64,000 nt of DNA from a bacterium YEK0313 (GCA_000751295.2 CCMO02000001.1:3810615-3874614), one strand, 5' to 3'; counted from the first letter of the stretch, positions 42,884 to 52,521 are shown. Numbers and translations: made by a program. The notes: generated by a model from the sequence alone, not told the origin.

Positions 42884-44563
42884 TCAGTTCGACCCGAGAT
42901 AGGTCATCGGATCGACCGGTGTCGCGCCGCGGCGGATCTCGAAATGCAGCTGCGGCGAATTGACGTTGCCGGTCTGGCCCGCCGAGGCGATCGTCTGGCC
43001 GCGCCGCACCTGTTCGCCGCGCCTCACCCGGATATCCGAATTGTGGGCATAGGCGGTGACGTAACCGTTGGAATGGCGGACCAGGACGAGATTGCCGTAG
43101 CCGCGCAGCTCGCTGCCGGCATAGGCGACCACACCGTCCTCGGCCGCCTTGATCGGCGTGCCCTCCGGCACCGAGAGGCGGATGCCGTCGCTCGTGCCGG
43201 GGCGGAAATTGGCGATCACCCGCCCGCGCACAGGCCAGCGGAACTGCGGATCGGCCGAAGCGGTCGCCGCCGGAGCGGCAGCGGCCGGGGTCGCCGCCTG
43301 TTCGGTGCGCGCCGGCTCCGCTGCGGCAGCCTGGGCAACGGCCGGAGCCGCCGCGGGCGCAGCCGCGGTCTGGGTCTGAGCCGGAGCCGCCCGGCCTTCC
43401 GGGGCCTGCCGCGCGGTCGCGGTTCCCGGCGAGATCGAGCCGGTCGCCTGCTGGTCGGCCTGTCGGCCGGCCGGCGTGTTGCGCGCCTGGGCAACCGAGC
43501 GCTGGGCATGGTCGCGCGGGTTGGCGGCGGCCGTCACCGTCGGAGCCGCGCCCGGCAGGCGCAGCGTCTGGCCAATGCGCACCGGACGGTCGAGCTGCAG
43601 GTTGTTGGCGCTCGCGAGCTGCTGGCGGCTGACGCCGTAGCGCTGGGCGATCGAGCCGAGGCTTTCGCCCATGGCCACCGTATGCGAGCTCGGCCGCGGC
43701 CCCTGGTGCCGGGCATGGCCGGCAGCCGGCGGCTGCGCCGGCGCGGCGGCGCCCTGCGCGCCCGCCTGCCAGTTCATCCGGGCCTGCGGCATCGGCGCGG
43801 TGGCGGTATCGTTGCGGCTCGGCTGCGGCGCCATCGCCACCTGACGCGGCGCGGCGGCCGGCCGTGACGGCTGTGTCGGGGCCTGGCTGTTCGCCTGGAC
43901 CGGAGCCGGCGGCTGGGCCCGCATCGGCTCCGCCGGCCGCACCGGCGCCGGGTTGTTCATGGCCACCGCCCCGCCGGACCCGACCGAATAGGTCGGGATG
44001 ATTACGGTCTGGCCCGAGGTGAGCTGCTGGCCGGGACTGAAATTATTGGCCTGGGCGATCGCATTCGCCGGCACGCCATAGCGGCGGGACAGGGTCTCCA
44101 CCGTGTCGCCCGGATAGGTCTGGATGCTGGTGCCGCCGGTCGCCGACCAGCCGCCCCGGCCGGGCGACGCCATGGACGGTGGGCCGCCGGCCGGACGCGA
44201 CATGGCCATCTGGCGCACTGCCGGTGTCGGCGGATTGGACGAACCGAAGCCCGGTCCGCGCGAAATCGAGCCGGTGGTCAGGCCGGGATCGGAATTCTCG
44301 CCGAAGGGAGAGCTCTCGACCGGCGCAGGCCTGCGCGGACGCGCCACCATATGGTCGGTGGCCGGGCTGAGCGGCGCCCGCTCCACCCGTGTGACTGGAG
44401 CCGCGGCGACCGCATCGGAGCGCGGCGGCGCGCTGGCCGTCTGCTGCGAGCGGAAGGGATTTTCGTCGAAACGCGCGATATCCGAGCTGCAGGCTGCGCC
44501 CAGGCCGGAAACGGCGACGATCAGGGCCATCTTGGACAGGCCGGAAAACGCACGAGCACGCAT
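42884..44563 (-). CDS. LysM/M23-domain lipoprotein, NlpD-like amidase activator
   Basis: The 559-residue envelope protein has an N-terminal signal with a probable lipobox (SGLGAAC, Cys25), two LysM peptidoglycan-binding domains (about 148-192 and 293-338), long Pro/Ala/Gln-rich linkers, and a C-terminal M23/LytM domain (about 439-559). The LytM zinc site is degenerate: the H-x3-D motif reads SDGIR and the H-x-H motif reads QLH. Like NlpD and EnvC it is therefore probably a non-catalytic activator of cell-wall amidases. Its place after pcm and surE is as in many proteobacterial nlpD loci. ATG at 44563 preferred over GTG at 44575. Confidence 0.88.
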   Translation of the reverse strand: MRARAFSGLSKMALIVAVSGLGAACSSDIARFDENPFRSQQTASAPPRSDAVAAAPVTRVERAPLSPATDHMVARPRRPAPVESSPFGENSDPGLTTGSISRGPGFGSSNPPTPAVRQMAMSRPAGGPPSMASPGRGGWSATGGTSIQTYPGDTVETLSRRYGVPANAIAQANNFSPGQQLTSGQTVIIPTYSVGSGGAVAMNNPAPVRPAEPMRAQPPAPVQANSQAPTQPSRPAAAPRQVAMAPQPSRNDTATAPMPQARMNWQAGAQGAAAPAQPPAAGHARHQGPRPSSHTVAMGESLGSIAQRYGVSRQQLASANNLQLDRPVRIGQTLRLPGAAPTVTAAANPRDHAQRSVAQARNTPAGRQADQQATGSISPGTATARQAPEGRAAPAQTQTAAAPAAAPAVAQAAAAEPARTEQAATPAAAAPAATASADPQFRWPVRGRVIANFRPGTSDGIRLSVPEGTPIKAAEDGVVAYAGSELRGYGNLVLVRHSNGYVTAYAHNSDIRVRRGEQVRRGQTIASAGQTGNVNSPQLHFEIRRGATPVDPMTYLGSN

Positions 44564-44658
44564 TGTCACTCTCACGCGGTACGCAACTTGACACGACGTG
44601 ATTAAGACCTGTTCAGGTTAAGGTTAGGTTTCCATTATTGATGAACGTTGCATCGGCG

Positions 44659-45318
44659 TTACAGCCGGCGGGCCGTTCCGGCCACGGCCGGCTCGACCCG
44701 CGCCTTGGTGAAAGGCGTCAGGACCGGCCCTTCCGGCCCCTTTTCCGCCCTGACAATGTCCTGCGGCCCCGGCCCGCTGCCGATCGGGGCGACCAGCACG
44801 CCGGTCGGCGAGAGCTGGCTCCAGAGTCCGGGCGGGATGGCCTCGATCGCGCAGGTGACGAGGATCCGGTCATAGGGCGCGCGCGGCGGATAGCCGTCGA
44901 GGCCGTCCCCGAAGACGCCTTCGATCATGTCGTAGCCGAGGCCGCGCAGCCGCGCATGGGCCTCGTCCGCCAGCGTCCGCCAGCGCTCCACCGTCACGAC
45001 GGTGGCGGCGAGCCGGCCGAGAATGGCCGCGGCATAGCCGGATCCGGTACCGACCTGCAGCACCCGGTGTCCGGCCTCGACGCCGAGCGCGGCGATCATC
45101 GCGCCGGTCAGCGAGGGCTGCAGGATCGACTGGCCGCAGCCGATCGGCAGGGTGATGTCCTCGTCGGCGAGGCGAAACCAGCGCTGGTCGAGGAACGGCA
45201 CCCGCGGCACCTGCTCCATGGCGCGCAACACCCTGACATCGTGCAGCCCGTTCTGGCGCAGCATCAGAACGAACTCGGCCGCCGCCAGATAGTGGTTCGG
45301 GCCCGGCCTCTCGTTCAT
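44659..45318 (-). CDS. pcm: Protein-L-isoaspartate O-methyltransferase
   Basis: Pcm methylates isoaspartyl residues in aged proteins using AdoMet. The 219-residue protein has the pre-motif PIGCGQSILQPSLTGAMIAA, AdoMet motif I VLQVGTGSGYAAAILGRLA, and the later RILVTCAIEAIPPGLWSQLS. It starts 15 bases after surE, with which it is often paired (surE-pcm-nlpD in many bacteria). Confidence 0.94.
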   Translation of the reverse strand: MNERPGPNHYLAAAEFVLMLRQNGLHDVRVLRAMEQVPRVPFLDQRWFRLADEDITLPIGCGQSILQPSLTGAMIAALGVEAGHRVLQVGTGSGYAAAILGRLAATVVTVERWRTLADEAHARLRGLGYDMIEGVFGDGLDGYPPRAPYDRILVTCAIEAIPPGLWSQLSPTGVLVAPIGSGPGPQDIVRAEKGPEGPVLTPFTKARVEPAVAGTARRL

Positions 45319-45333
45319 CGTGCGGGCCCGGCC

Positions 45334-46116
45334 TCAGGAACCCGGCGCGCGGTCGCCGGCGAAGACGGCGGCGTAGCGCGTCATGGTCGGCTCGTCGGTC
45401 AGGTCGATCCTCAGCGGCGTCACCGAAATATGCCCTTCGGCGAGCGCCCAGAGATCCGCCCCATATTCCAGCCGCTGGGGCCGCCGGACGAAGGCGATCC
45501 AGTAATAGGGGTTGCCGCGGCCGTCATGGCGCGGGTCGATGGTCAGGATCTCCTGGTCGCGCCGGCCCTGCACCGTCACCTTCACGCCCTTCACGTCGGC
45601 GGGCTTGCGGTTCGGGAAGTTGATGTTGATCAGCGTGCCCTTCGGCATGCCCTCTTCCAGGATGGTCCGGATCACGCCCGGTGCATGCGCCTCGGCCGTC
45701 TCGTAGGGAACCGCCAGGCGTGTCTCCGGACCATAGGCCTGCGACAGCGCGATGGAGCGGATGCCGAGGATCGTGCCTTCGATCGCGCCGGCAATGGTGC
45801 CGGAATAGGTCACGTCCTCGGCGACGTTCTGGCCGCGATTGACCCCTGACAGCACGAGATCCGGCGGATCGCCCGCCATCAGGTGCTTCACCGCCATGAT
45901 CACGCAGTCGGTCGGCGTGCCCTTCACCGCGAAGGTCTTCTCGGACACCTCGCGCAGGCGCAGCGGATCGTTCAGCGACAGCGAATGCGACACGCCGGAC
46001 TGATCGCTCTCGGGCGCCACCACCCAGACGTCGTCGGACAGCGCCCGGGCGATGCGCTCCGCGCTGACCAGCCCGGGGGCGTGAATGCCGTCGTCATTGG
46101 TGACCAGGATGCGCAT
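45334..46116 (-). CDS. surE: 5'/3'-nucleotidase SurE
   Basis: SurE is a metal-dependent phosphatase acting on nucleoside monophosphates and polyphosphate. The 260-residue protein begins MRILVTNDDGIHAPGL with the metal-binding D8-D9 pair and has VVAPESDQSGVSHSLSLNDP, KGTPTDCVIMAV and LVLSGVNRGQNVAEDVTYSG. Start and serS stop overlap by one base (TGATG). Confidence 0.95.
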   Translation of the reverse strand: MRILVTNDDGIHAPGLVSAERIARALSDDVWVVAPESDQSGVSHSLSLNDPLRLREVSEKTFAVKGTPTDCVIMAVKHLMAGDPPDLVLSGVNRGQNVAEDVTYSGTIAGAIEGTILGIRSIALSQAYGPETRLAVPYETAEAHAPGVIRTILEEGMPKGTLININFPNRKPADVKGVKVTVQGRRDQEILTIDPRHDGRGNPYYWIAFVRRPQRLEYGADLWALAEGHISVTPLRIDLTDEPTMTRYAAVFAGDRAPGS

Positions 46117-47393
46117 CAGGCCTTCTCGATCAGTTTGAGCCCGCCCATATAGGGCTGCAGGACGGCCGGCACCGCAATGGCGCCGCCCTCCTGCTGATAG
46201 TTCTCCATCACGGCGATCAAGGCCCGGCCGACCGCCGTGCCGGAACCGTTGAGCGTATGGACGAACTGCGGCCCGCCGGCCTTCGGCCGATAGCGCGCAT
46301 TCATCCGCCGTGCCTGGAAGTCGCCGCAGACCGAGCAGGACGAGATTTCGCGGTAGGTGTTCTGCCCGGGCAGCCAGACCTCGATGTCATAGGTCTTGCG
46401 CGCCGAAAAGCCCATGTCGCCGGTGCACAGCGTCACCACGCGATAATGCAGGTCGAGCCGCTTCAGCACCTCCTCCGCGCAGGCCAGCATGCGCTCGTGC
46501 TCGTCGAGGCTCTGCTCCGGCGCGGTGACCGAGACTAGCTCCACCTTGAGGAACTGGTGCTGGCGCAGCATGCCGCGCGTGTCGCGCCCGGCGGCGCCCG
46601 CCTCCGAGCGGAAGCACTGGGTCGCCGCCGTGAAGCGCAGCGGCAGCACCTCTTCCGCCACGATCTCCTCGCGCACCAGATTGGTCAGCGAGACCTCGGC
46701 GGTCGGGGTCAGCCAGAAGCCCTCGCGCGTGACGAACATGTCCTCGGCCGCCTTCGGCAACTGCGCCGTGCCGTAGGGAATGGCCTCCTTCACCAACAGC
46801 GGCGGCGCCACCTCGTCATAGCCGTGCTCGCCCGTGTGCAGGTCGAGCATGAACTGGGCGAGCGCGCGCTCCATCCGGGCGAGCGAGCGCTTGAGCACGA
46901 CGAAACGCGCGCCCGAAAGCTTGGCGGCCGCCTCGAAATCCATCTGGCCGAGCGCTTCGCCGAGCTCGAAATGTTCGCGCGGCTGAAAGCCGAGCGCCGG
47001 CGCCGCGCCATAGCGGTGCCGCTCGACATTGGCGCTTTCGTCGGGCCCGACCGGCACGTCGGGGAGCGGCAGGTTGGGCAGCACTTCGAGTGCGGCGACG
47101 AGATCGGCCTGGGCCTTCTTCTCCGCCACTTCCGCCGTCGCCATGGCATCCTTCAGGCTGGCGACCTCGGCCTTCAGGGCGTCGGCGCGCGCCATGTCCT
47201 TGGCCGCCATGGCCTGGCCGATCTCCTTGGAGGCGGCATTGCGCCGCTCCTGGCCGGCCTGCAGCCTGGCGATCGCGGACTTGCGCGCATCGTCGAGCGC
47301 GATCAGGTCGGACGCGAGCGGGGACCGGCCGCGCGCGGCAAGCGCAGCGTCGAAGGTCTCGGGGTTGTCGCGGATCCACCTGATGTCGTGCAT
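46116..47393 (-). CDS. serS: Seryl-tRNA synthetase
   Basis: The 425-residue class II synthetase has an N-terminal coiled coil (about 30-105) that grips tRNA-Ser and a catalytic core with motif 2 FRSEAGAAGRDTRGMLRQHQ and motif 3 GSGTAVGRALIAVMENYQQE. The ATG at 47393 gives the typical MHDIRWIRDNPETFD start; an upstream TTG at 47405 is less likely. First of serS-surE-pcm-LysM. Confidence 0.96.
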   Translation of the reverse strand: MHDIRWIRDNPETFDAALAARGRSPLASDLIALDDARKSAIARLQAGQERRNAASKEIGQAMAAKDMARADALKAEVASLKDAMATAEVAEKKAQADLVAALEVLPNLPLPDVPVGPDESANVERHRYGAAPALGFQPREHFELGEALGQMDFEAAAKLSGARFVVLKRSLARMERALAQFMLDLHTGEHGYDEVAPPLLVKEAIPYGTAQLPKAAEDMFVTREGFWLTPTAEVSLTNLVREEIVAEEVLPLRFTAATQCFRSEAGAAGRDTRGMLRQHQFLKVELVSVTAPEQSLDEHERMLACAEEVLKRLDLHYRVVTLCTGDMGFSARKTYDIEVWLPGQNTYREISSCSVCGDFQARRMNARYRPKAGGPQFVHTLNGSGTAVGRALIAVMENYQQEGGAIAVPAVLQPYMGGLKLIEKA

Positions 47394-47512
47394 GGGATAT
47401 CTCAAGGTTCGCTGGGGCCGGACCCAACCGGCTGCCGCACACCAGCGGGATTAAGCGAGCCCATTCGCGATGGCAAGCGCGAGGCACCTGCCGCGCGGCA
47501 TATCGCGGCGGC

Positions 47513-48223
47513 TCAGCCCAGGGCGCGGATGAAGGCGGCGCGCGCATCGGGCATGGCAAGGCCCCGCGGCTCGAAGACATGCCGGGACAGGAAATAGCCG
47601 GTCAGCCGGAAGCCGGCGAGGATGTCCTCGCGCCGGACCGGCGCAGGGCCGGCGAGGAAGGCCGGCAGGGCCAGGAGCCTGTCCTTCCACGGTTCGCCCG
47701 CCCCGGCCGAGACCGCACGGGCCGATTTCGGCGAGACGTAGACGAGATCGGTGGTGGCGCCGGTCGCCGCGCATTCGGTCAGGTCGAGCCCGAAACCGAG
47801 CTCTTGCAGCACCTCCAGCTCGAAGCGCACCAGGAGCGGGGCGGCAAGCTCGCCGTCGGGCAGCGCATCGGCAATGACCGCGAGCGCTTCATAGAGGCCG
47901 GGATGCGGGTCGCGCTCGGGCATCAGCCGGGCGAGCGCGGCGAGATGGGTGATGCCGGCGACGCCCGCCCTGCCCTCCATCAGCCGCGCCGCACGCGACT
48001 GCACGGGCTCGACCGAGAAATTGCCGAGATGTTCGTCGAGCCGGGCATGCCAGGTGGCGTGTACGCCGTTGCCCGGCTGCAGTACCGGCTGGCTGCGCCG
48101 CGACCGGCCGCCGCGGACCAGGCCGAGATGCCGGCCATGGTCGCGGGTAAAGAGCTCCAGGATCACGCTCGCCTCGCCATGGGCGCGGGTGCCGAGCACG
48201 ATGCCATCGTCGATCCATTGCAT
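47513..48223 (-). CDS. recO: DNA repair protein RecO
   Basis: RecO loads RecA with RecR and anneals DNA. The 236-residue protein has the OB-fold N terminus MQWIDDGIVLGTRAHGEASV, ILELFTRDHGRHLGLVRGGR, and the helical C-terminal part FELEVLQELGFGLDLTECAA with GYFLSRHVFEPRGLAMPDAR. In related bacteria it follows era; here an autotransporter gene on the other strand lies between them. Confidence 0.93.
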   Translation of the reverse strand: MQWIDDGIVLGTRAHGEASVILELFTRDHGRHLGLVRGGRSRRSQPVLQPGNGVHATWHARLDEHLGNFSVEPVQSRAARLMEGRAGVAGITHLAALARLMPERDPHPGLYEALAVIADALPDGELAAPLLVRFELEVLQELGFGLDLTECAATGATTDLVYVSPKSARAVSAGAGEPWKDRLLALPAFLAGPAPVRREDILAGFRLTGYFLSRHVFEPRGLAMPDARAAFIRALG

Positions 48224-48358
48224 CGCCGCACCATGACCGCTTCAAGCTTGCGAGGGAAGCTCCCCGCCTTCCGGCCGGACCTGACGGTTCGCGAACGGTT
48301 TCGTCAAACCGTCATGTGCGGCGCCTATCAGGCAAGCCACTGGGAAGGGGCTTCCATC

Positions 48359-51355
48359 ATGACTTCGACATTCCTGCGCGGCGTCTGCCTGCGCGCGCTG
48401 GCGCTCGCCGCCGGCAGCCATCTGGCTCCGGCCATGGCCCAGACCACCATCGGCAACGGCCAGACGGTCACCACGACGCAGACCATTTCCGGTACGCAGA
48501 CCCTGACAATCGAAAACGGCGGCACCCTGCGCCCGTCGGGCGTCGGCATCAACTGGAACGGGGCGTCGACCGCCGCCATCGTCACCAACAGGGGCACGGT
48601 CGAATCGACCGGCGGCCGCGCCATCGATTCCAGCGGCGGAGCCACAGCGCCGCGCACCCTGACCATCGTCAACGAGGCGAGCGGCCTGATCCAGTCGGCC
48701 GCCAACGACGCGCTGCGGATCAACACCAACCTGACCGCCGGCACGCTGGTCATCGACAATGCCGGGCGGATCATCGCCAACAATACCAGCGTGATCAGCG
48801 GCGGCGGCCAGGCCATCGACCTGCGCGGCCTGTCCGCCGGCACGGCGAGCGTCACGGTGATCAACCGCGCCGGCGGCCTGATCGAGGCGAAGTCCGACGA
48901 CGCGCTGCGCCCGGGCCAGAACAACGTCATCGAGAACTTCGGCACCATCTATTCGTCGGGCACCAACACCTCGTCGGGCAGCTCCGACGGCATCGACGCC
49001 GGCGGCAATACCGGCATCACGGTCACCAACCGCACCGGCGGCACGATCAGCGGCGCACGCCACGGCATCACCGCCGACACCGACATCACCGTGGTCAACG
49101 AAGCCGGCGCGACGATCATCGGCCGCAACGGCTCGGGGGTCGGCTCCGACGGCAACGGCACGGTCACCAACTACGGCACCATCATCGGCGCTTATGCCGG
49201 GCCGGGCAACATCGTCACCAATACCGGCGCCGCCTCGATCAACGGCGACGGAGACGGGGTCGACATCGATTTCATCGGCACGGTGCGCAATTTCGGCATC
49301 ATTCGCGGCGCTGGCGCCGGCGGCGTCGATTCCGGCGGCCTGCCGAACGGCTCGGAAGGCATTGCCATGGGCGGCGGCCTGATCGAGAACGCCAAGGGCG
49401 CGCTCATCTCCGGCGCGAGCCGGGGCATCCTGATCGACGACGGCAGCGGCGGCTCGGCCTATGGCGCGGTCACCATCCGCAATGCCGGCACGATCGAAGG
49501 CCTCGCCGGCCAGGCGATCGGCATTGTCGGTACCTTCGCCAACGTGCTCGAGAACAGCGGCCGGATCACCGGGACCGGCAGCGATCCGGCCGTCCAGATG
49601 GGCGACGGCGCCGACACGGTCGTCAATTCCGGCCTGATCGCGGCGGCAAGCGCCTCGGGCGTCGCCCTGGATCTCGGCGCCGGCGACGACACGCTGATGG
49701 TGCGCGGCGGCAGCTTCGTCGGCGCGGTGCGCGGCGGCGCCGGCAACGACACCCTGATCTTCGATCCGGGCGCCGGCGCGACGCAGGTGATCGACACCGC
49801 CTTCACCCAGTTCGAGACGACCCGCTTCGCCAGCGGCCGCTCGGTGCTGTCGGGCACGATCGAGAGCACGACCTCGGTCCAGGTCGAGGCGGGGGCGACC
49901 CTTGCCGGCACCGGCACGGTGACGACCGCCATGCTGACCAATGCCGGCACGGTCGCGCCCGGCAACAGCCCGGGCACGCTGACGATTGCGGGCAATTACA
50001 TCCAGACCGCCTCCGGCACCCTGGAGATCGCCGTCGGCGCGGCGGCGGCGAGCCGCCTCGCCGTCTCGGGAACCGCGAGCCTCGGCGGCACGCTGCTCAT
50101 CGTGCCGACCGGCGCGGCGACACTGAACGGCACGTCCCGCATCCTCACCGCCGCGGCGGTCGACGGCCGCTTCGCCAGCGTCCTGCCCCAGACCGATCTC
50201 ATTGCCGTGAAGGCGCTCTACGGCGCGACCTTCGTCGACGTCACCATCGCCACTCGCATCGCCGCCGCGCTCGGCACCACGCCGAACCGGGCTTCGCTCG
50301 GCGCCGCGCTCGACGGGCTGAGCGGGTCCGGCGCCAATGGCGCGGTGCTCGCCGCCGTCGTGACGGCGGGATCGGCCCAGGCCGGCAACCTGCTCGACCG
50401 GCTCTCGCCGCAGATCCACGCCGAGGCGCGCCGCGCCGCCGGCCGCCAGGTCTTCGATATCCAGGCCGCCATTGGCGACCATGCCGCCGCCTGGCGCGCC
50501 GGCGCCCTGCCCCGGGAGGCCTCTGGCTGGACGCTGTGGGGCACGGTCACCGGCCAGTTCGGCAACCGATCGAGCGACGGCAACGCCGTCGCCTCCTCCG
50601 CCTCCAGTGTCGGCCTCGTCGCCGGCTTCAGCCGCCATGCGATGCCGGACACGGTGCTCGGCCTCGCCCTCGCCTGGGGGCAGACGTCGCTCTCGATGCG
50701 CTCGATCGCCCAGACCGGCCGGGTCGAGACCGCCACGGCGACGCTCTATGCGAGCCACCGCGCCGGCCCCTGGTTTGCCGATGCCAGCGCGACCTTCGGC
50801 TGGCTGAGCGGCCGCACGAGCCGAGACCTTCGCCCGATCGACGCGGGCAGCCCGGCCACGGCCTCGCTCGGCGGCCATGTCGGCGGCGCCTCGCTCTCCG
50901 CGGGCTATCGTTTTGCCGGCACGGGCTGGTCGGTCGAGCCCGCCGTCGGGCTCGACTATGCCGGCGCCAGCGTCAATGACGTCGTCGAGGGTGGAACCAA
51001 GGCCGGCGGGCTCATCGTGCGCGGCTCGGGTTTCGACAGCCTGCGCGCGACGGTCGGGGCCCGCTTCGCGACCAGCCTTCCCGTCGGCGCCGGCGCGGTG
51101 AATTTCGACCTCAGGCTGCGTTATTCCCGCGCGCTCTCTGGCACCGTTCCGTCAGTCTCGGCCGCCTTCATCGGCGACCCTTCGACCGGGTTCACGACGC
51201 TTGCGACGGCAGGCGGCCGCGATCTGTTCCTGGTCGGCGCCGGCATCGGCTACAGCCCGAACAGCACGACCCGCCTGTTCCTGCGCTATGACGGCACGCT
51301 GGGCCATCGCGAGGCGAGCCACGCGATCCGCGGCGGCGCCAGCATCAGCTGGTGA
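48359..51355 (+). CDS. Autotransporter adhesin (type Va) with beta-helix passenger
   Basis: The 998-residue outer-membrane protein has a signal peptide (about 1-28, ending APAMA-Q), a Gly/Asn/Thr-rich passenger (about 29-640) of repeated strands such as TVTNRTGGTISGARHGITAD and TVRNFGIIRGAGAGGVDSGG, a passenger-associated transport repeat near 535-560 (NAGTVAPGNSPGTLTIAGNY), and a C-terminal beta-barrel (about 720-998) starting SGWTLWGTVTGQFGNRSSDG and ending in the aromatic residue of ASISW. Two RTX-like units (GAGDDTLMV, GGAGNDTLIF) lie near residues 440-465. GAAGGGG precedes the ATG. Adhesion is inferred from family. Confidence 0.9.
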   Translation: MTSTFLRGVCLRALALAAGSHLAPAMAQTTIGNGQTVTTTQTISGTQTLTIENGGTLRPSGVGINWNGASTAAIVTNRGTVESTGGRAIDSSGGATAPRTLTIVNEASGLIQSAANDALRINTNLTAGTLVIDNAGRIIANNTSVISGGGQAIDLRGLSAGTASVTVINRAGGLIEAKSDDALRPGQNNVIENFGTIYSSGTNTSSGSSDGIDAGGNTGITVTNRTGGTISGARHGITADTDITVVNEAGATIIGRNGSGVGSDGNGTVTNYGTIIGAYAGPGNIVTNTGAASINGDGDGVDIDFIGTVRNFGIIRGAGAGGVDSGGLPNGSEGIAMGGGLIENAKGALISGASRGILIDDGSGGSAYGAVTIRNAGTIEGLAGQAIGIVGTFANVLENSGRITGTGSDPAVQMGDGADTVVNSGLIAAASASGVALDLGAGDDTLMVRGGSFVGAVRGGAGNDTLIFDPGAGATQVIDTAFTQFETTRFASGRSVLSGTIESTTSVQVEAGATLAGTGTVTTAMLTNAGTVAPGNSPGTLTIAGNYIQTASGTLEIAVGAAAASRLAVSGTASLGGTLLIVPTGAATLNGTSRILTAAAVDGRFASVLPQTDLIAVKALYGATFVDVTIATRIAAALGTTPNRASLGAALDGLSGSGANGAVLAAVVTAGSAQAGNLLDRLSPQIHAEARRAAGRQVFDIQAAIGDHAAAWRAGALPREASGWTLWGTVTGQFGNRSSDGNAVASSASSVGLVAGFSRHAMPDTVLGLALAWGQTSLSMRSIAQTGRVETATATLYASHRAGPWFADASATFGWLSGRTSRDLRPIDAGSPATASLGGHVGGASLSAGYRFAGTGWSVEPAVGLDYAGASVNDVVEGGTKAGGLIVRGSGFDSLRATVGARFATSLPVGAGAVNFDLRLRYSRALSGTVPSVSAAFIGDPSTGFTTLATAGGRDLFLVGAGIGYSPNSTTRLFLRYDGTLGHREASHAIRGGASISW

Positions 51356-51370
51356 CCGCGCGCGCCCGGC

Positions 51371-51616
51371 TCAGTAGTCCGACAGCTTCATCTCCGGCGA
51401 ATAGGTGACGTCCTCGACCTCGCGGACGATCGCCTGGCCGCAGACGACCCGGCCCTTCAGGGCGTCGAAGGTGAGGCTGGGCGGGCCATAGAGCTGCCAG
51501 CCCTTGTTGATCGCCTCGGTGACGCGATGGCAGAAGCTCGCATCATCAGGCCCGGTCAGATAGCGATAGAGCGTGGTGGTCTTCTTCGAACTGATGGCGG
51601 TCAGCATGGCGGTCAT
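51371..51616 (-). CDS. DUF1737-domain small protein
   Basis: The 81-residue protein has the DUF1737 pattern: TTTLYRYLTGPDDASFCHRV, TEAINKGWQLYGPPSLTFDA and a QAIVREV near the end. Function unknown. Its ATG overlaps the era stop by four bases (ATGA), so it is translated with era. Its stop lies 15 bases from the converging autotransporter stop. Confidence 0.82.
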   Translation of the reverse strand: MTAMLTAISSKKTTTLYRYLTGPDDASFCHRVTEAINKGWQLYGPPSLTFDALKGRVVCGQAIVREVEDVTYSPEMKLSDY

Positions 51617-52521
51617 TGTCCCTTGGGAAAGTCCAGCCCCATGCGCTCGTAGCGCTCGGGCTCGTTGCCCCAATTCTCGCGCACTTTGACGAACAGGAAC
51701 AGGTGCACGGGCACCTCGAACAGCTTGGACAGTTCCTCGCGGGCCGCCGTGGAGATCGCCTTGATGGTCTCGCCACCCTTGCCCAGCATGATCTTCCGCT
51801 GGCCCTCGCGCACCACATAGATGGTCTGCTCGATGCGGATCGAACCGTCCTTGCGCTCCTGATAGCTGTCGGTCTCGACGGTTGAATCGTAGGGCAGCTC
51901 GTCGTTCAGCCGCTTGTAGAGCTTCTCGCGGGTGATTTCGGAGGCCAGCATGCGCGCCGGCAGGTCGGAGATCTCGTCTTCCGGATAATGCCAGGGGCCC
52001 GCCGGCACCGTTTCGGCGAGGTGCTTGCGCAGGTCGGCGACACCCGATCCGGTCAGCGCCGAGATCATGAAGGTCCGGTCGAAACGGGCGCGGGCGGCGA
52101 GCGCCGCCGCAAGATCGAGGAGCTTGCGCGGCTCGATCAGGTCGACCTTGTTGAGCACGAGATCCACCGGCTGGCGGATATCGGCGAGCTTGCCGAGGAT
52201 CGCCTCCACCACCTCGTCGATGCCGCGGCGCGCGTCGATCAGCAGCAGGACCCGGTCGGCATCGGCCGCACCGCCCCAGGCGGCCGTCACCATGGCCCGG
52301 TCGAGCCGGCGCTTCGGCGCGAACAGGCCCGGCGTGTCGACCAGCACGATCTGAGCCGCGCCTTCGGTGACGATGCCGCGAACCAGCGCGCGCGTCGTCT
52401 GCACCTTGTGCGAGACGATCGTCACCTTCGCGCCGACCAGCGCATTGACCAGTGTCGACTTGCCGGCATTCGGCGCACCGATGATGGCGATGAAACCGCA
52501 ACGCGTCGGCGTCTCGGTCAT
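51613..52521 (-). CDS. era: GTPase Era
   Basis: Era is a GTPase needed for 16S rRNA maturation and 30S assembly. The 302-residue protein has G1 GAPNAGKST (about 15-23), G2 region KVQTTRALVRGI, G3 DTPGLF, G4 NKVD and a C-terminal KH domain with REGQRKIMLGKGGETIKAIS and NWGNEPERYERMGLD. The ATG at 52521 overlaps the rnc stop by four bases. Confidence 0.96.
   Translation of the reverse strand: MTETPTRCGFIAIIGAPNAGKSTLVNALVGAKVTIVSHKVQTTRALVRGIVTEGAAQIVLVDTPGLFAPKRRLDRAMVTAAWGGAADADRVLLLIDARRGIDEVVEAILGKLADIRQPVDLVLNKVDLIEPRKLLDLAAALAARARFDRTFMISALTGSGVADLRKHLAETVPAGPWHYPEDEISDLPARMLASEITREKLYKRLNDELPYDSTVETDSYQERKDGSIRIEQTIYVVREGQRKIMLGKGGETIKAISTAAREELSKLFEVPVHLFLFVKVRENWGNEPERYERMGLDFPKGQ

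Noticed and set aside
48242..50878. 878-codon minus-strand frame opposite the autotransporter
   Set aside because: Composition follows the repeated passenger DNA on the other strand; no signal or domain, and the autotransporter has signal peptide, ribosome site and barrel.
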